From Brevibacillus sp. SYP-B805 (GTDB taxonomy: Bacteria > Bacillota > Bacilli > Brevibacillales > Brevibacillaceae), in NCBI RefSeq assembly GCF_011059135.1, contig NZ_JAALGD010000004.1, positions 62,001 to 126,000 on the forward strand: a DNA stretch of 64,000 bases, given 5' to 3'. Under the pieces are notes generated by a model. The model had not been told where the DNA came from, did not search any database, and was given only the letters and a program-made list of their open reading frames with translations. Positions within the stretch are counted from its first letter, which is position 1; each line of letters opens with the position of its first letter. Shown one piece after another: positions 18,060 to 26,266 of the stretch. A program made the translations under genes and the position numbers.

Positions 18060-19151
18060 ATGGCGAACAAGGAGAAAACGTTAGGGATTATGACGTATTG
18101 CAACGGCCCCACCTTCATGGAGAAAGCCTACTATAAAAAGCTGACGCTGTTTGGACACCGATGGGGCATCCGTGTCTTTGTCTTTTCTCCGCAGGCGGTC
18201 GATTTTCAATCCAGACAGGTGACCGGCTACGCATACCGGCAGGGGAAATGGAAAAAAGGCACGTTTCCGCTGCCCGACACCGTCTATGACCGCTGCTTTG
18301 TCGGCCCGTCATACCGCCACTATAAACCATTTATCGAGAAGTTGCAAAAAGACCCGTCCATCACTTTCCTGGGGCACGGATTATCGGGCAAATGGCAGGT
18401 ATACCGGATTTTATCCCGGTCGCCTGCCCTGAAGCGCTGGCTGCCGGAGACCCAACCGTTTGAGATGGGGGCGCTTTTTTCCCTGTTGAAACGCCAGAGA
18501 GCGGCCGTGATCAAACCGTCCGCCGGCACACACGGCATCGGGGTGGTCCGCATCAGCAGGGAGAACGGGCGATACACCGTCTGCGGGAGAGGGCAGGAAA
18601 ACAAACCGTTCCAGCGCGCTTTCCGCACCGAGGCGGGGCTCAAAACCTTCGTCACCCGTTTCGTCGGCGGCCGAAGCTTCCTGCTGCAGCCTTATCTGAC
18701 GCTCCACACACCCGATCATGTGCCGTATGACGTGCGCGTCCTCGTCCAGAAAAACGGAATCGGCCAATGGCAAACCACCGGCAAAGCCGTCCGCATCGGG
18801 GACAAGAAAAGCATTACCTCCAACCTGCACGGCGGAGGCAGGGCGGCCCCGTTGTCCGATTTTCTCGCCGGCATCTTTCCGGAAGAGCAGCGCATCCGGA
18901 TCGAACATGAAATCGAACAGCTCGTTCAACTGCTTCCTCCTATTCTGGAAGAGCAGCATGGCCGCCTGGTTGAACTCGGCATCGACATCGGCATCGATAC
19001 GAACGGCCATGTATGGCTCATTGAAGTGAACAGCAGACCAGGCAGAAACGTGTTTCGCCAGCTCGCAGACCGGACAGCGAGACTCCGCTCCCTCACCCAA
19101 CCGGTCAGGTACGCACACTATCTCATGAAAGAGCGTGTAGGAGGTTACTAA
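18060..19151 (+). CDS. YheC/YheD-type ATP-grasp protein 2 (short form)
   Basis: 363 residues and lacking the N-terminal beta module of its three neighbours. It starts directly with the domain GIMTYCNGPTFMEKAYYKKL. The ATP-grasp motifs are AAVIKPSAGTHGIGVVRI, FLLQPYLTL, PYDVRVLVQK, and ELGIDIGIDTNGHVWLIEVN. All expected nucleotide and metal ligands appear present, so it is probably active. It begins six bases after the previous gene's stop codon and ends four bases before the next ATG, so the genes are translated as one unit. Confidence 0.87.
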   Translation: MANKEKTLGIMTYCNGPTFMEKAYYKKLTLFGHRWGIRVFVFSPQAVDFQSRQVTGYAYRQGKWKKGTFPLPDTVYDRCFVGPSYRHYKPFIEKLQKDPSITFLGHGLSGKWQVYRILSRSPALKRWLPETQPFEMGALFSLLKRQRAAVIKPSAGTHGIGVVRISRENGRYTVCGRGQENKPFQRAFRTEAGLKTFVTRFVGGRSFLLQPYLTLHTPDHVPYDVRVLVQKNGIGQWQTTGKAVRIGDKKSITSNLHGGGRAAPLSDFLAGIFPEEQRIRIEHEIEQLVQLLPPILEEQHGRLVELGIDIGIDTNGHVWLIEVNSRPGRNVFRQLADRTARLRSLTQPVRYAHYLMKERVGGY

Positions 19152-19155
19152 CTGT

Positions 19156-20532
19156 ATGGATTCAATCACAGTGCAGCTTCGCTTCCTGTCGTATCCTCAT
19201 CTGACTGGGATTGTCATACCGCTTCACCTGTGTCAAAGGCTGCAGCTTCGCCCCAACCAGAAAATCACCCTATCTCTGGGGAAACGAGAAGTGGTCGCCA
19301 CCGTTTATCAGGACAAACGAAATCCGAACAGCAACACCATCAAAGTGACCAGCGCACTCAGAACGGAGTTGGGCATCCCGCATGGCGGTTACATCCATGT
19401 GAAAAGAGAAGGGGACGTCCTGCGGATTGGCCCCTCCATCGGCATCGTCACGACAGGCCTGCGCAATCGTCCGCAAAACCCCATCGGTACGCGCCACTCC
19501 TTTTTTTACAAGCTGCTTCTGGCTCAGGAAGGCAAGGGGGTCTTTTACTTCATTTTTACGCCGGATGACGTCGATTGGCGAGAAAACCGGGTCAGGGGAT
19601 GGTTTCTGCGCCCGACCAAAACCGGGCGCTATCAGTGGAAAAAACTGACCACCCCCCTGCCTGATGTAATCTATGACCGCATTCCGTCGCGCGGGGCCGA
19701 GCGGCAGGAAAGCGTCCGCCAGTTCAAACTGCGCCTGGCCCATTACGACAATCTGCCGATGTTCAACCAGGGCTTCTTCAACAAATGGGGAGTTCATCAA
19801 CTCCTGTATCCCAATCCGGAAGTTAATGAGCACATCCCGGAAACCTACCCCTCTCCCTCCCTGCGCACAGTGAAAACCATGCTGCACAAGCACCGGATGA
19901 TTTACCTCAAACCCAAGGACGGCAGCCTCGGCTACGGCATCGTCAAAGTGGTCCATGTCCCCGGTTCGGGATACGATGTCTCGTACCATACCGGTTCCGG
20001 CAACATCAAGCGGCGCTTCCGCAAGCTGGAATCTCTCTATCAGCATGTTTTCCGCACCCGCAAGGTTAGTTCCTATCTCATCCAACAGGGCATTCATCTG
20101 GCCACCTATCAGGGCCGACCGTTCGATTTCCGCGTGCATCTGCACAAGAACCAGAAAAATGAATGGGTGGTCTCCTGCATGGCCGCCAAGGTGGCCGGCT
20201 CGGGAAGCGTCACCACCCATGTCCGCACAGGCGGTACCGTGATTCCCGGCGAAGACCTGCTCGCCTACCTGTTTGGCCGGCAGAAAAACCTGATTCAGGA
20301 GCGCATCGCTCACGCCGCCATCCGCCTGGCCACGGCGATCGAACAGGCAAAAGGCATCTATCTGGGCGAACTCGGTCTGGACATGGGGATCGACACCCAT
20401 GGCCATGTCTGGATGTTTGAAGCCAATTCCAAGCCCGGCCGTTCCATTTTCAAACACTCCCGCCTGAAACAGGCCGATGAAATTTCCCGGAGCCTGCTTG
20501 TCGATTACAGCTGCTATCTGGCCAATTTCTGA
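19156..20532 (+). CDS. YheC/YheD-type ATP-grasp protein 3
   Basis: 458 residues with the N-terminal beta module (IVIPLHLCQRLQLRPNQKITLSLGKREVVAT, ending RIGPSIGIVTTGL), then LPDVIYDRIPSRG, FFNKWGVHQLL, the phosphate-binding YLKPKDGSLGYGIVKV, YLIQQGIHLA, FDFRVHLHKN and ELGLDMGIDTHGHVWMFEAN. In the DFRV motif the usual 'VLVQK' reads 'VHLHK', a mild deviation. The ribosome-binding site is AGGAGG. It clearly descends from the same ancestor as genes 1 and 4 of the cluster. Confidence 0.88.
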   Translation: MDSITVQLRFLSYPHLTGIVIPLHLCQRLQLRPNQKITLSLGKREVVATVYQDKRNPNSNTIKVTSALRTELGIPHGGYIHVKREGDVLRIGPSIGIVTTGLRNRPQNPIGTRHSFFYKLLLAQEGKGVFYFIFTPDDVDWRENRVRGWFLRPTKTGRYQWKKLTTPLPDVIYDRIPSRGAERQESVRQFKLRLAHYDNLPMFNQGFFNKWGVHQLLYPNPEVNEHIPETYPSPSLRTVKTMLHKHRMIYLKPKDGSLGYGIVKVVHVPGSGYDVSYHTGSGNIKRRFRKLESLYQHVFRTRKVSSYLIQQGIHLATYQGRPFDFRVHLHKNQKNEWVVSCMAAKVAGSGSVTTHVRTGGTVIPGEDLLAYLFGRQKNLIQERIAHAAIRLATAIEQAKGIYLGELGLDMGIDTHGHVWMFEANSKPGRSIFKHSRLKQADEISRSLLVDYSCYLANF

Positions 20533-20567
20533 TCACATCCCGTGTGGAAAAGGAAGGAGGAATTCCG

Positions 20568-21878
20568 ATGCCCCAGTCGCGTACCGGGTGGTTAACGATA
20601 CTTCCGGCCGACAAATGGTACCTGCAAGCCGGACGACTGCCGTTAATCGCCGGCAAAGGCCGCCGCATCGTCGCGCATGTGGGCCCTTTCGCACAGAAAA
20701 AGCACCTGTACGTCGGTTTACCCCCGCTGCAGCAAGGCCGGATCCGCACGAGAGTCCGCTGGAAAATCGCCAATGACCGGCTTGCCATCGGACCGCTGAT
20801 CGGCATCCTGACGGTAGGATACGGCATGGGATTTCGCGGAAACCGGGAGAACTTTCGGGATATCTTTCTCTCCGGTAAGAAGCTGGGCGCCCTGGTCTAT
20901 GTGTTCACACCGGGGGGGATCGACTGGACCCGGCAGAAAATACGCGGTTTCCTGTACGACGACAAGCAGGATGCCTGGCTGGAAGCCACCCTGCCGTTCC
21001 CTCATGTCGTCTATAACCGCATCCCCAGCCGGAAATGGGAAACACAGAGCGAAGTGAGGAAAACCCTGGACCAGCTGGCCAGCATCCCGAACATCACGCT
21101 GTTTAACCGGCGCTTCTTCAACAAGCAGACGCTGTTCCACCTGCTGGATGGCAATCCCGAAGCGGCCCCCTTTTTGCCGGATACGAAAAGATTGGACTCA
21201 TACGCCAGGTTGCGATTCTTCACCCTCAAGCACCCGGTCCTCTATTTGAAGCCCGTGCTGGGCAAGGCCGGCGAGGGAATCATGCGGCTCGATCAACACA
21301 ACGAACGGTGGCGCTTGCGGCGCGTCCACGAACAGCGCTCCATCACCCGCTACTTCTCGTCGCTGGAGGAGGTTTGGGATTTTGTCAAAAAACGGATCAG
21401 GAACAAACCATACCTGATCCAGCAGGGAATCAGACTGGCGCACTACAAGGGACGCCCCTTTGACATTCGCGTGCTGGTGCAGAAAAACGGCAGCGGGGTA
21501 TGGGGGGTGACCGGCATCGGCATCCGGCACGCGGGAGCGAACAGCATCACCACCCATGTGCCGAGGGGCGGCTCGATCCAATCCCCCCAAAAGGTGCTGG
21601 GCCAATTGTTCCCGAAGCAGGAAGCGCACATCATGGAAACCGTCAAACAGACGGCGCTCACCATCGCACGCTGCCTGGACAAAGAGCTGGACAGCCTGGC
21701 CGAAATGTCCATGGATTTGGGACTCACCAAGGATGGGCGTCTCTGGTTCTTCGAGGCCAATGCCAAGCCGGAAAAATTTGACGAACCCACCATCCGCCGC
21801 GCTTCACTCTCCAATCTCATCCGGTACGCGCAATACGTATCCCGGATGAAAGAGAACAAGGAAGCGGCCGCAGGATGA
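20568..21878 (+). CDS. YheC/YheD-type ATP-grasp protein 4
   Basis: 436 residues. The N-terminal module ends RLAIGPLIGILTVGYG. The ATP-grasp core follows with LPFPHVVYNRIPSRK, FFNKQTLFHLLDG, YLKPVLGKAGEGIMRL, YLIQQGIRLA, FDIRVLVQKNGSG and EMSMDLGLTKDGRLWFFEAN. The start at 20568 follows an ideal AAGGAGG. Upstream in-frame codons overlap that site. Last gene of the tandem set and followed by a strong terminator. Confidence 0.88.
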   Translation: MPQSRTGWLTILPADKWYLQAGRLPLIAGKGRRIVAHVGPFAQKKHLYVGLPPLQQGRIRTRVRWKIANDRLAIGPLIGILTVGYGMGFRGNRENFRDIFLSGKKLGALVYVFTPGGIDWTRQKIRGFLYDDKQDAWLEATLPFPHVVYNRIPSRKWETQSEVRKTLDQLASIPNITLFNRRFFNKQTLFHLLDGNPEAAPFLPDTKRLDSYARLRFFTLKHPVLYLKPVLGKAGEGIMRLDQHNERWRLRRVHEQRSITRYFSSLEEVWDFVKKRIRNKPYLIQQGIRLAHYKGRPFDIRVLVQKNGSGVWGVTGIGIRHAGANSITTHVPRGGSIQSPQKVLGQLFPKQEAHIMETVKQTALTIARCLDKELDSLAEMSMDLGLTKDGRLWFFEANAKPEKFDEPTIRRASLSNLIRYAQYVSRMKENKEAAAG

Positions 21879-21934
21879 TGCGGAAACGCGGCGAACGCCG
21901 AGCCTGGAGCGGTGGCGGAGCCGCAGTTGCCAAG

Positions 21935-21973
21935 AAAAAGCTGGGCAGTCTCCAAGCTGCCGCAGCTTTTTTT
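21935..21973 (+). terminator. Terminator of the ATP-grasp cluster
   Basis: AAAAAGCTG plus GGCAG (21935-21948) pair with CTGCC and CAGCTTTTT (21957-21971) around an 8-base loop with one bulged G, followed by further T. The strong stem and U-run separate the ATP-grasp genes from the repeat protein. Confidence 0.85.
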
Positions 21974-22056
21974 GTTGTATGAATATTATTTCTTTCACGC
22001 GGATGAATTGGGAAAAAACCTTTAGTAAAAAATGATTCTCAGGAGGTGGTCAACAC

Positions 22057-22674
22057 ATGACCCATCAATGGCAAACACAAGCCTATCAACCTTATCAACC
22101 GTATCAGTCTTTCAACGCTCCGGCATCCGGACCGGTGAGCGCCATCTTTCAACCGGGATTCGCGGGCACTGACGTGCAGGAAGTCCGCGCGCTGAATGCC
22201 GGGTACGCTACGCCAGCGCTGTCCGGGGGACTGGGCGTAAGCCATGCGCCCATTGCTTCGGCCCCATCCCCTGTGGGCTATCAACCGCACGTCGGCATCG
22301 GCGGACCGATCAGTTCCATCTACTCCCCCGGCTTCGTCGGTACCGATGTGCAGGAAGTCCGCGCACGCAACTTGGGTACATACGCCCCATATGCAGGCGT
22401 GGGAGGTGCAGGCGTGAGCCAGATTTTCTCCCCGGGTTTTGCCGGCACCAATCCGCAGGAAGTGCGCGGCCTTCAGCCGGGTTATCCGGCACCCGCCACG
22501 GTACCGAGCCCGCCCGCCGCTTCCTTCGTCAGTCAGGGAGCCCCGTATGCCGGACAGGCAGCAGGCATTCCCGGATCCGTCAATGCCATCTTCCATCCCG
22601 GTTTCGCCGGAACCAATGTCCAGGAGGTTCGCGCCCTGAATACGGGTTATGGAACGCCGTACAGAAGCTTCTAA
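22057..22674 (+). CDS. Four-repeat PGFAGT protein, unknown
   Basis: A 205-residue protein of low complexity, rich in Pro, Gly, Ala and Tyr, with no signal peptide or membrane segment. After a Gln/Tyr/Pro-rich start (QPYQPYQSF) it contains four copies of a 23-residue unit, at residues 25-47, 83-105, 118-140 and 173-195. The consensus is G-P-V-S-x-I-F-x-PGFAGTDVQEVRALN. Spacers are Pro/Ala/Gly-rich. A very strong AGGAGGTGG site precedes the ATG. I do not recognise the family. Location beside coat-associated genes and a Tyr/Gly/Pro composition suggest a structural spore-surface component, which is inference. Confidence 0.8.
   Translation: MTHQWQTQAYQPYQPYQSFNAPASGPVSAIFQPGFAGTDVQEVRALNAGYATPALSGGLGVSHAPIASAPSPVGYQPHVGIGGPISSIYSPGFVGTDVQEVRARNLGTYAPYAGVGGAGVSQIFSPGFAGTNPQEVRGLQPGYPAPATVPSPPAASFVSQGAPYAGQAAGIPGSVNAIFHPGFAGTNVQEVRALNTGYGTPYRSF
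22129..22641 (+). repeat. Four coding repeats of a 23-residue unit
   Basis: The units lie at about 22129-22197, 22303-22371, 22408-22476 and 22573-22641. The nucleotide text of the core (for instance CCGGGATTCGC against CCCGGTTTCGC) varies mainly at third positions, so the repeats are kept at the protein level and are not recent DNA duplications. Confidence 0.85.
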
Positions 22675-22688
22675 AACATAGCCAGCAA

Positions 22689-22718
22689 AAAACCGCTCCG
22701 TTTGTACGGGGCGGTTCT
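22689..22718. terminator. Bidirectional terminator
   Basis: AACCGC-CCG and CGG-GCGGTT arms (22691-22716) form a stem between two convergent genes, with A-rich sequence on the left that reads as T-rich on the minus strand. Confidence 0.7.
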
Positions 22719-22720
22719 AG

Positions 22721-23254
22721 TTATAGCAGACGTTCTCTTTCCTGCTGAATCGTTTCATACAGGTGGTGCAGGTTCCGCAGGCTCTCTTCATTCACACTGA
22801 AGGCCACATCGCCGAACCAGTACTCATCGCGCGGCACACAGGCCATTTCCGTACCGAAGCGCTCATACTGGGCCTCCAGGGCTGCGGCGATATGGTCGAT
22901 CTTCTCCCGGACGGTCAGGTGCCGCTCAATCGCCGGATGAAACCGTTCCCGGACGTCGGCGAAACGGCGCGTCTCTTCCAGCCGTGCCAGGCGATACAGC
23001 GCCAGATCAATCTGCAGCCAGCAGGTAACATAGAAGTGAAATTCACTAAAAAGCGTATAAAGCGCATCGGCCAGCAGAGAAGCATCACCCGTCTGCCGGT
23101 ACTGCTGCCAAGCCTTCAGCGCATCCGCCTTCCTCTCCTGAATCAATGCGTAGTGGCTGACCGCCCCCCGGTAAAACTTGCGGATGATCTGAAACAGCAT
23201 CTCCGGGGTACGCGGCGGCAGCCCTCTGTAGCGGTTGGCAACATCTCTCACCAT
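22721..23254 (-). CDS. Conserved-looking hypothetical protein
   Basis: A 177-residue, largely helical soluble protein (MVRDVANRYRGLPPRTPEML at the start) with many charged and aromatic residues and no motif I recognise. Features such as HFYVTCWLQIDLALYRLARL and IDHIAAALEAQYERFGTEM suggest a helical bundle. Strong ribosome-binding site AGGAGG and normal base composition support a real gene. Its function is unknown and its neighbours give no clear lead. Confidence 0.7.
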   Translation of the reverse strand: MVRDVANRYRGLPPRTPEMLFQIIRKFYRGAVSHYALIQERKADALKAWQQYRQTGDASLLADALYTLFSEFHFYVTCWLQIDLALYRLARLEETRRFADVRERFHPAIERHLTVREKIDHIAAALEAQYERFGTEMACVPRDEYWFGDVAFSVNEESLRNLHHLYETIQQERERLL

Positions 23255-23343
23255 GGGGGTTCCTCCTGTTTCCTTCTTGAAGCTACTATACCTGTTTCGG
23301 ATCAGAGAAGGAAGGCCTGCCGCACTTTGTTCCCCCCGGCGGT

Positions 23344-23601
23344 TTATCCGATTTGCTCTTGCTGTTCTTCCAAAGCGGCCAGCGCCTTGTTGATGCGGTT
23401 CGGGTTAAACCCGAGAATCTGCTTGTCGCCGATCAGCGTGAGCGGGACAGACATGATGCCGAGGCGGGCCAACTCTTCGCCATACGCCGGATTTTCGTCG
23501 ATGTTGCGCTCCTCGTAGGAAATGTGATGTTGATCCATGTAATTCTTTACCTGCTTGCAAAATTGGCAGGTGGTACTGGTATAAATGATTGCTTGTGCCA
23601 T
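23344..23601 (-). CDS. Glutaredoxin-family thiol protein
   Basis: An 85-residue thioredoxin-fold protein beginning MAQAIIYTSTTCQFCKQVKN. The active site is CQFC, the cis-proline motif is SVPLTLIGD, and the tail (LGFNPNRINKALAAL) fits NrdH/glutaredoxin-like proteins of Bacillales. It should exchange electrons with thiols or disulfides in the cytoplasm. The start at 23601 follows GGAGATGGAGAGG. Longer in-frame starts lack such a site. Confidence 0.88.
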   Translation of the reverse strand: MAQAIIYTSTTCQFCKQVKNYMDQHHISYEERNIDENPAYGEELARLGIMSVPLTLIGDKQILGFNPNRINKALAALEEQQEQIG

Positions 23602-23763
23602 GCCTCTCCATCTCCTTTTCATCTGTTTTATATAGTAATTATTATCATTTAGTAACAACTATTATTTTATCAGTCCACCCCAAAAAGTCAATATCATTTT
23701 ACAATCATTCTAATGTGGATGGCACCTGCAGGCTGCCCCTTCCCCTCTCTGCGGGCGGGCGCG

Positions 23764-23794
23764 AAAAAAAATGGCCGGCCTCATCAGCCGGTCC
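23764..23794 (-). terminator. Minus-strand terminator in a gene-free stretch
   Basis: GGCCGGC and GCCGG(T)CC pair around a 7-base loop, followed on the minus strand by eight T. It probably ends the DUF3870 transcript. The 363 bases from 23602 to 23964 carry no gene, only this hairpin and the palindromic repeat at 23820-23985. Confidence 0.65.
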
Positions 23795-23819
23795 TCCACA
23801 TCCGCATCACTGTATCAAC

Positions 23820-23985
23820 ACAGAGGGAGTTTAAACTCTTTACATCACTAAAGCGAAGTGAGAAAGGTTGGGGCCCCCGCCGACACCAGCAAGTTCAGGG
23901 GTCCCCAAAAAGTACTCGGATTAAGCTTCGAAGGTCAACGTCACTTTTTGGGGTTAAGCACAGCTTAAGTCGGCGGGGTTTTCTT
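23820..23985. repeat. Palindromic intergenic repeat, copy A (with nested hairpin)
   Basis: A copy of the element also seen at 27184-27270. The outer stem CCCCGCCGAC / GTCGGCGGGG (23875-23884, 23969-23978) is shared, as is a flank of about 55 bases starting GAGGGAGTTTAA and running into GGTTGGGGCCCCC. Copy A has about 70 extra bases inside the stem, themselves bounded by a perfect 11-bp inverted repeat CCCCAAAAAGT / ACTTTTTGGGG (23903-23913, 23943-23953). The right end encodes the last codons and stop of the DUF3870 gene. It could be a relic of an IS200/IS605-type end or a MITE-like element. Confidence 0.65.
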
Positions 23986-24306
23986 ATGCTCCAGATAGCG
24001 GTCGACAGCGGCGCGAACCGCCTGCAGAACCGCCCCTTGCCCCGGGGCCAGGAAACGTTCCTGAATCGCTTTCTGAATCTCTCCGGCCCCGTTCGCGACA
24101 CTCATGCCCCGCACGAGATCGGCAAGGAAACTGCTCGTTGTGTCCATCAAAAAGGTAAAACCGGCGTCGACGATCCTCTCCTGCTCCACGTCGATAATCA
24201 GGACGCAGCCCACCAGCGCATACGCTTCATGGAGCGGGGTTCCCTTGGGCATTTGGGCAAAGCCGGCCGTCAACACCGTATTTTTTCCGGCAGCTGGCGA
24301 TGACAT
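23965..24306 (-). CDS. DUF3870 domain protein
   Basis: A 113-residue soluble protein. The middle region LVGCVLIIDVEQERIVDAGFTFLMDTTSSFLADLV and the end GAVLQAVRAAVDRYLEHKK fit DUF3870, a small family of unknown function found in Bacillota. It starts at an ATG seven bases after AAGGAGTG. Its final codons (KTPPT) and stop are read from the edge of a palindromic repeat, so the natural C-terminus may have been replaced. Confidence 0.8.
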   Translation of the reverse strand: MSSPAAGKNTVLTAGFAQMPKGTPLHEAYALVGCVLIIDVEQERIVDAGFTFLMDTTSSFLADLVRGMSVANGAGEIQKAIQERFLAPGQGAVLQAVRAAVDRYLEHKKTPPT

Positions 24307-24373
24307 GAAAACACTCCTTACCGTTTCAACTGCTTCTATTATAACGGAAACGGGGGGCTTTCGTCACAGCCGG

Positions 24374-25858
24374 TTACCCGCGGTCGATCGGCAGGATGAC
24401 TTCCACCGTGGTTCCTTCATTCAGCTTGCTCGTCATCCGAATCCGGCCGTTGTGGTTTTCAATGATCTTGTAGCTGACCATCAACCCCAGGCCTGTTCCC
24501 GTCTCTTTCGTGGTGTAGAACGGCTCGCCCAGCCTCTTGATCCCTTCCTCCGGGATGCCGCAGCCTTGATCGATAAAGCGGATGATCACGTGCGCCTCGT
24601 CCCGGCTTACCTTGATGAAAATATTTCCTCCGTTCTGCATCGCCTCGATCCCGTTTTTCAGGAAATTGATAAACGCCTGCTTCAACTGGTTTTCGTCACA
24701 GCGGATCGGCGGGATGTCGGATTCAAACTCCACGGTGATCAGCACGTTCTTGATAATGGCTTCGGTATCGATCAGCGTGACGACATGCTTGATCAGGGTC
24801 TGCAAATCCCGCTCCTGAAAATGGGTTGACTGGGGCTTGGCCAGCACCAGCAGTTCGCTCACGATCAGTTCGATCCGGGCCAATTCCGATGACATGATGG
24901 TAAAATACTCTTTTTTCTCCTGGCCGTTCTTCTGCATGAGCTGGAGAAAGCCTTTCAGGGCCGTCAGCGGATTGCGGATTTCATGCGCGATCCCGGCGGC
25001 AAGCTGGCCCACGAGCGTCAGCTTTTCCGAATGCTGCAGCAGTTCCCTAGTTTTCATCCGTTCCGTGATGTCGCGCGAGACGGTAATAAACTCCTCCAGC
25101 TCGCCGGTCCGAGGGTGGAGAATGGCTTTCCCCGTGGTTTCAAACCAGACGTACTGGCCATCCCTGGCGCGCAGCCGGCTGGTGACGGTATTCGCCTCCT
25201 TGAACGGAAACGAGGAGCGATACAGCCTGGTCAGCTCGTCCACATCATCCGGATGAACGTAATCGGCCGCCTGCTTTCCAATCAGGTCTTCCGGTTTATA
25301 GCCCAGAAGCGTCCGACAGGCGGGAGAGACGTACAGGAAAATGCCGTCGAGGGAAAGCCGACAGATCAGATCCAGCGAGTTTTCGGTGATCAGGCGGTAG
25401 CGCTCCTCGCTTTCCCGCAGCTCGATCTTTTTGCGATTGAAAGGGGTGATGTCCCGGGCAATGCCATAAACGCCCACAATTTTATCATCCAGAATAATCG
25501 GAAAATTTTTCACGTACACATCGATGCGCTGGCCGGATTTCTGCAAGATCACCGTCTCGTATTCCAGCCGCTCGCCGGCAGCTGCCCGTTTAAAAGATTG
25601 GTACACTTTCTTCAACTGTTCCGGCACAATCAGGGGAACAAATGATTTTCCCCGCATTTCTTCCAATGTATAGCCGGTAAGCCGTTCACAGACCGGATTG
25701 CCGTTGATAAAATTGCCCTCCAAGTCAACGGCGTAGACGGCATCCGGATTGTTTTCGAAAAGAGCCTGGTACAACTGCTCCTTCCCTTCCTTTTGTTTAT
25801 AGATTCTGTGTTTCGGCAGTTCATTTCGCGCGACAATCATGTCGTTTAACATTGCCAT
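24374..25858 (-). CDS. PAS-PAS sensor histidine kinase, sporulation-kinase-like
   Basis: 494 residues with no membrane segment. Two PAS domains (about 28-150: LFENNPDAVYAVDLEGNFI; about 155-275: SLDLICRLSLDGIFLYVSPACRTLLGYKPEDLIG) precede a HisKA domain with the phosphoacceptor His in LAAGIAHEIRNPLTALKGFL and an HATPase_c domain (N box NFLKNGIEAM, G1 DQGCGI, G2 TGTGLGL). The architecture matches soluble Kin-type kinases that feed the Spo0F phosphorelay. I start it at 25858 behind GGGG. An in-frame extension to 25984 runs through the riboswitch and is not coding. Expression is gated by a c-di-GMP riboswitch. Confidence 0.9.
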   Translation of the reverse strand: MAMLNDMIVARNELPKHRIYKQKEGKEQLYQALFENNPDAVYAVDLEGNFINGNPVCERLTGYTLEEMRGKSFVPLIVPEQLKKVYQSFKRAAAGERLEYETVILQKSGQRIDVYVKNFPIILDDKIVGVYGIARDITPFNRKKIELRESEERYRLITENSLDLICRLSLDGIFLYVSPACRTLLGYKPEDLIGKQAADYVHPDDVDELTRLYRSSFPFKEANTVTSRLRARDGQYVWFETTGKAILHPRTGELEEFITVSRDITERMKTRELLQHSEKLTLVGQLAAGIAHEIRNPLTALKGFLQLMQKNGQEKKEYFTIMSSELARIELIVSELLVLAKPQSTHFQERDLQTLIKHVVTLIDTEAIIKNVLITVEFESDIPPIRCDENQLKQAFINFLKNGIEAMQNGGNIFIKVSRDEAHVIIRFIDQGCGIPEEGIKRLGEPFYTTKETGTGLGLMVSYKIIENHNGRIRMTSKLNEGTTVEVILPIDRG

Positions 25859-25889
25859 CTTTCCCCTGCCTTTTCCCCAAAATCGCTCA

Positions 25890-25931
25890 AAAGAAAAATG
25901 GCTCTTCCAACTCTTCCTGGAAACAGCCATT
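25890..25931 (-). terminator. Riboswitch expression-platform terminator (histidine kinase)
   Basis: AATGGCT and AGCCATT arms (25897-25903, 25925-25931), extended by TTCCA / TGGAA, form a hairpin followed on the minus strand by TTTTTCTT. It lies between the c-di-GMP aptamer and the kinase start, as expected of a transcription-attenuating riboswitch. Confidence 0.8.
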
Positions 25932-25949
25932 GGTCTATTGACAGAAATC

Positions 25950-26036
25950 CCCCTTCGGTAACCCGGCCATCTTAGTTTCGTCAACCTTAGATCCGTGGCT
26001 TTGCGTCCTCCTCTTTCGAAGAGTTTGCCCTTTCGA
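25950..26036 (-). promoter_or_regulatory. Class I c-di-GMP riboswitch upstream of histidine kinase
   Basis: The minus strand shows the GEMM-I signature in order: GGGCAAAC (26023-26030), a short P1b hairpin closed by a GAAA tetraloop (CTCTTCGAAAGAGGAG), GACGCAAAGCC (25997-26007), the CTAAGG segment, and GATGGCCGGGTTACCG at the 3' end. It is followed by a terminator and then the kinase gene. The 408 bases from 25859 to 26266 contain no gene, only this switch and promoters. Confidence 0.93.
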
Positions 26037-26085
26037 TATATGTATGTTCATCGTATGATCAACGAAAGACTCTCATATAGTTATC

Positions 26086-26113
26086 ATTATACATCCATTT
26101 TTATACTTTTCAA
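26086..26113 (-). promoter_or_regulatory. Promoter of the riboswitch-kinase transcript
   Basis: TTGAAA (26108-26113) and a perfect TATAAT (26086-26091) are spaced by 16 bases on the minus strand, about 50 bases upstream of the aptamer. Confidence 0.65.
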
Positions 26114-26266
26114 TCGGATAATTCCAAAATTTGAAAACTGGTACGTCCGCATGTCAGCATGCGATTGTTGCATCCCGGGCGCTCCTTTCCTCTTGACGAA
26201 TCTGCGGGAAAAAGACATAAGATGGAAGAGTAAAGACAATCCGAACCGTGGATCGGAGGAGAAATC

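Noticed and set aside
25859-25984. N-terminal extension of the histidine kinase
   Set aside because: The extra codons translate the riboswitch 3' end and terminator. The ribosome-binding site supports the start at 25858.
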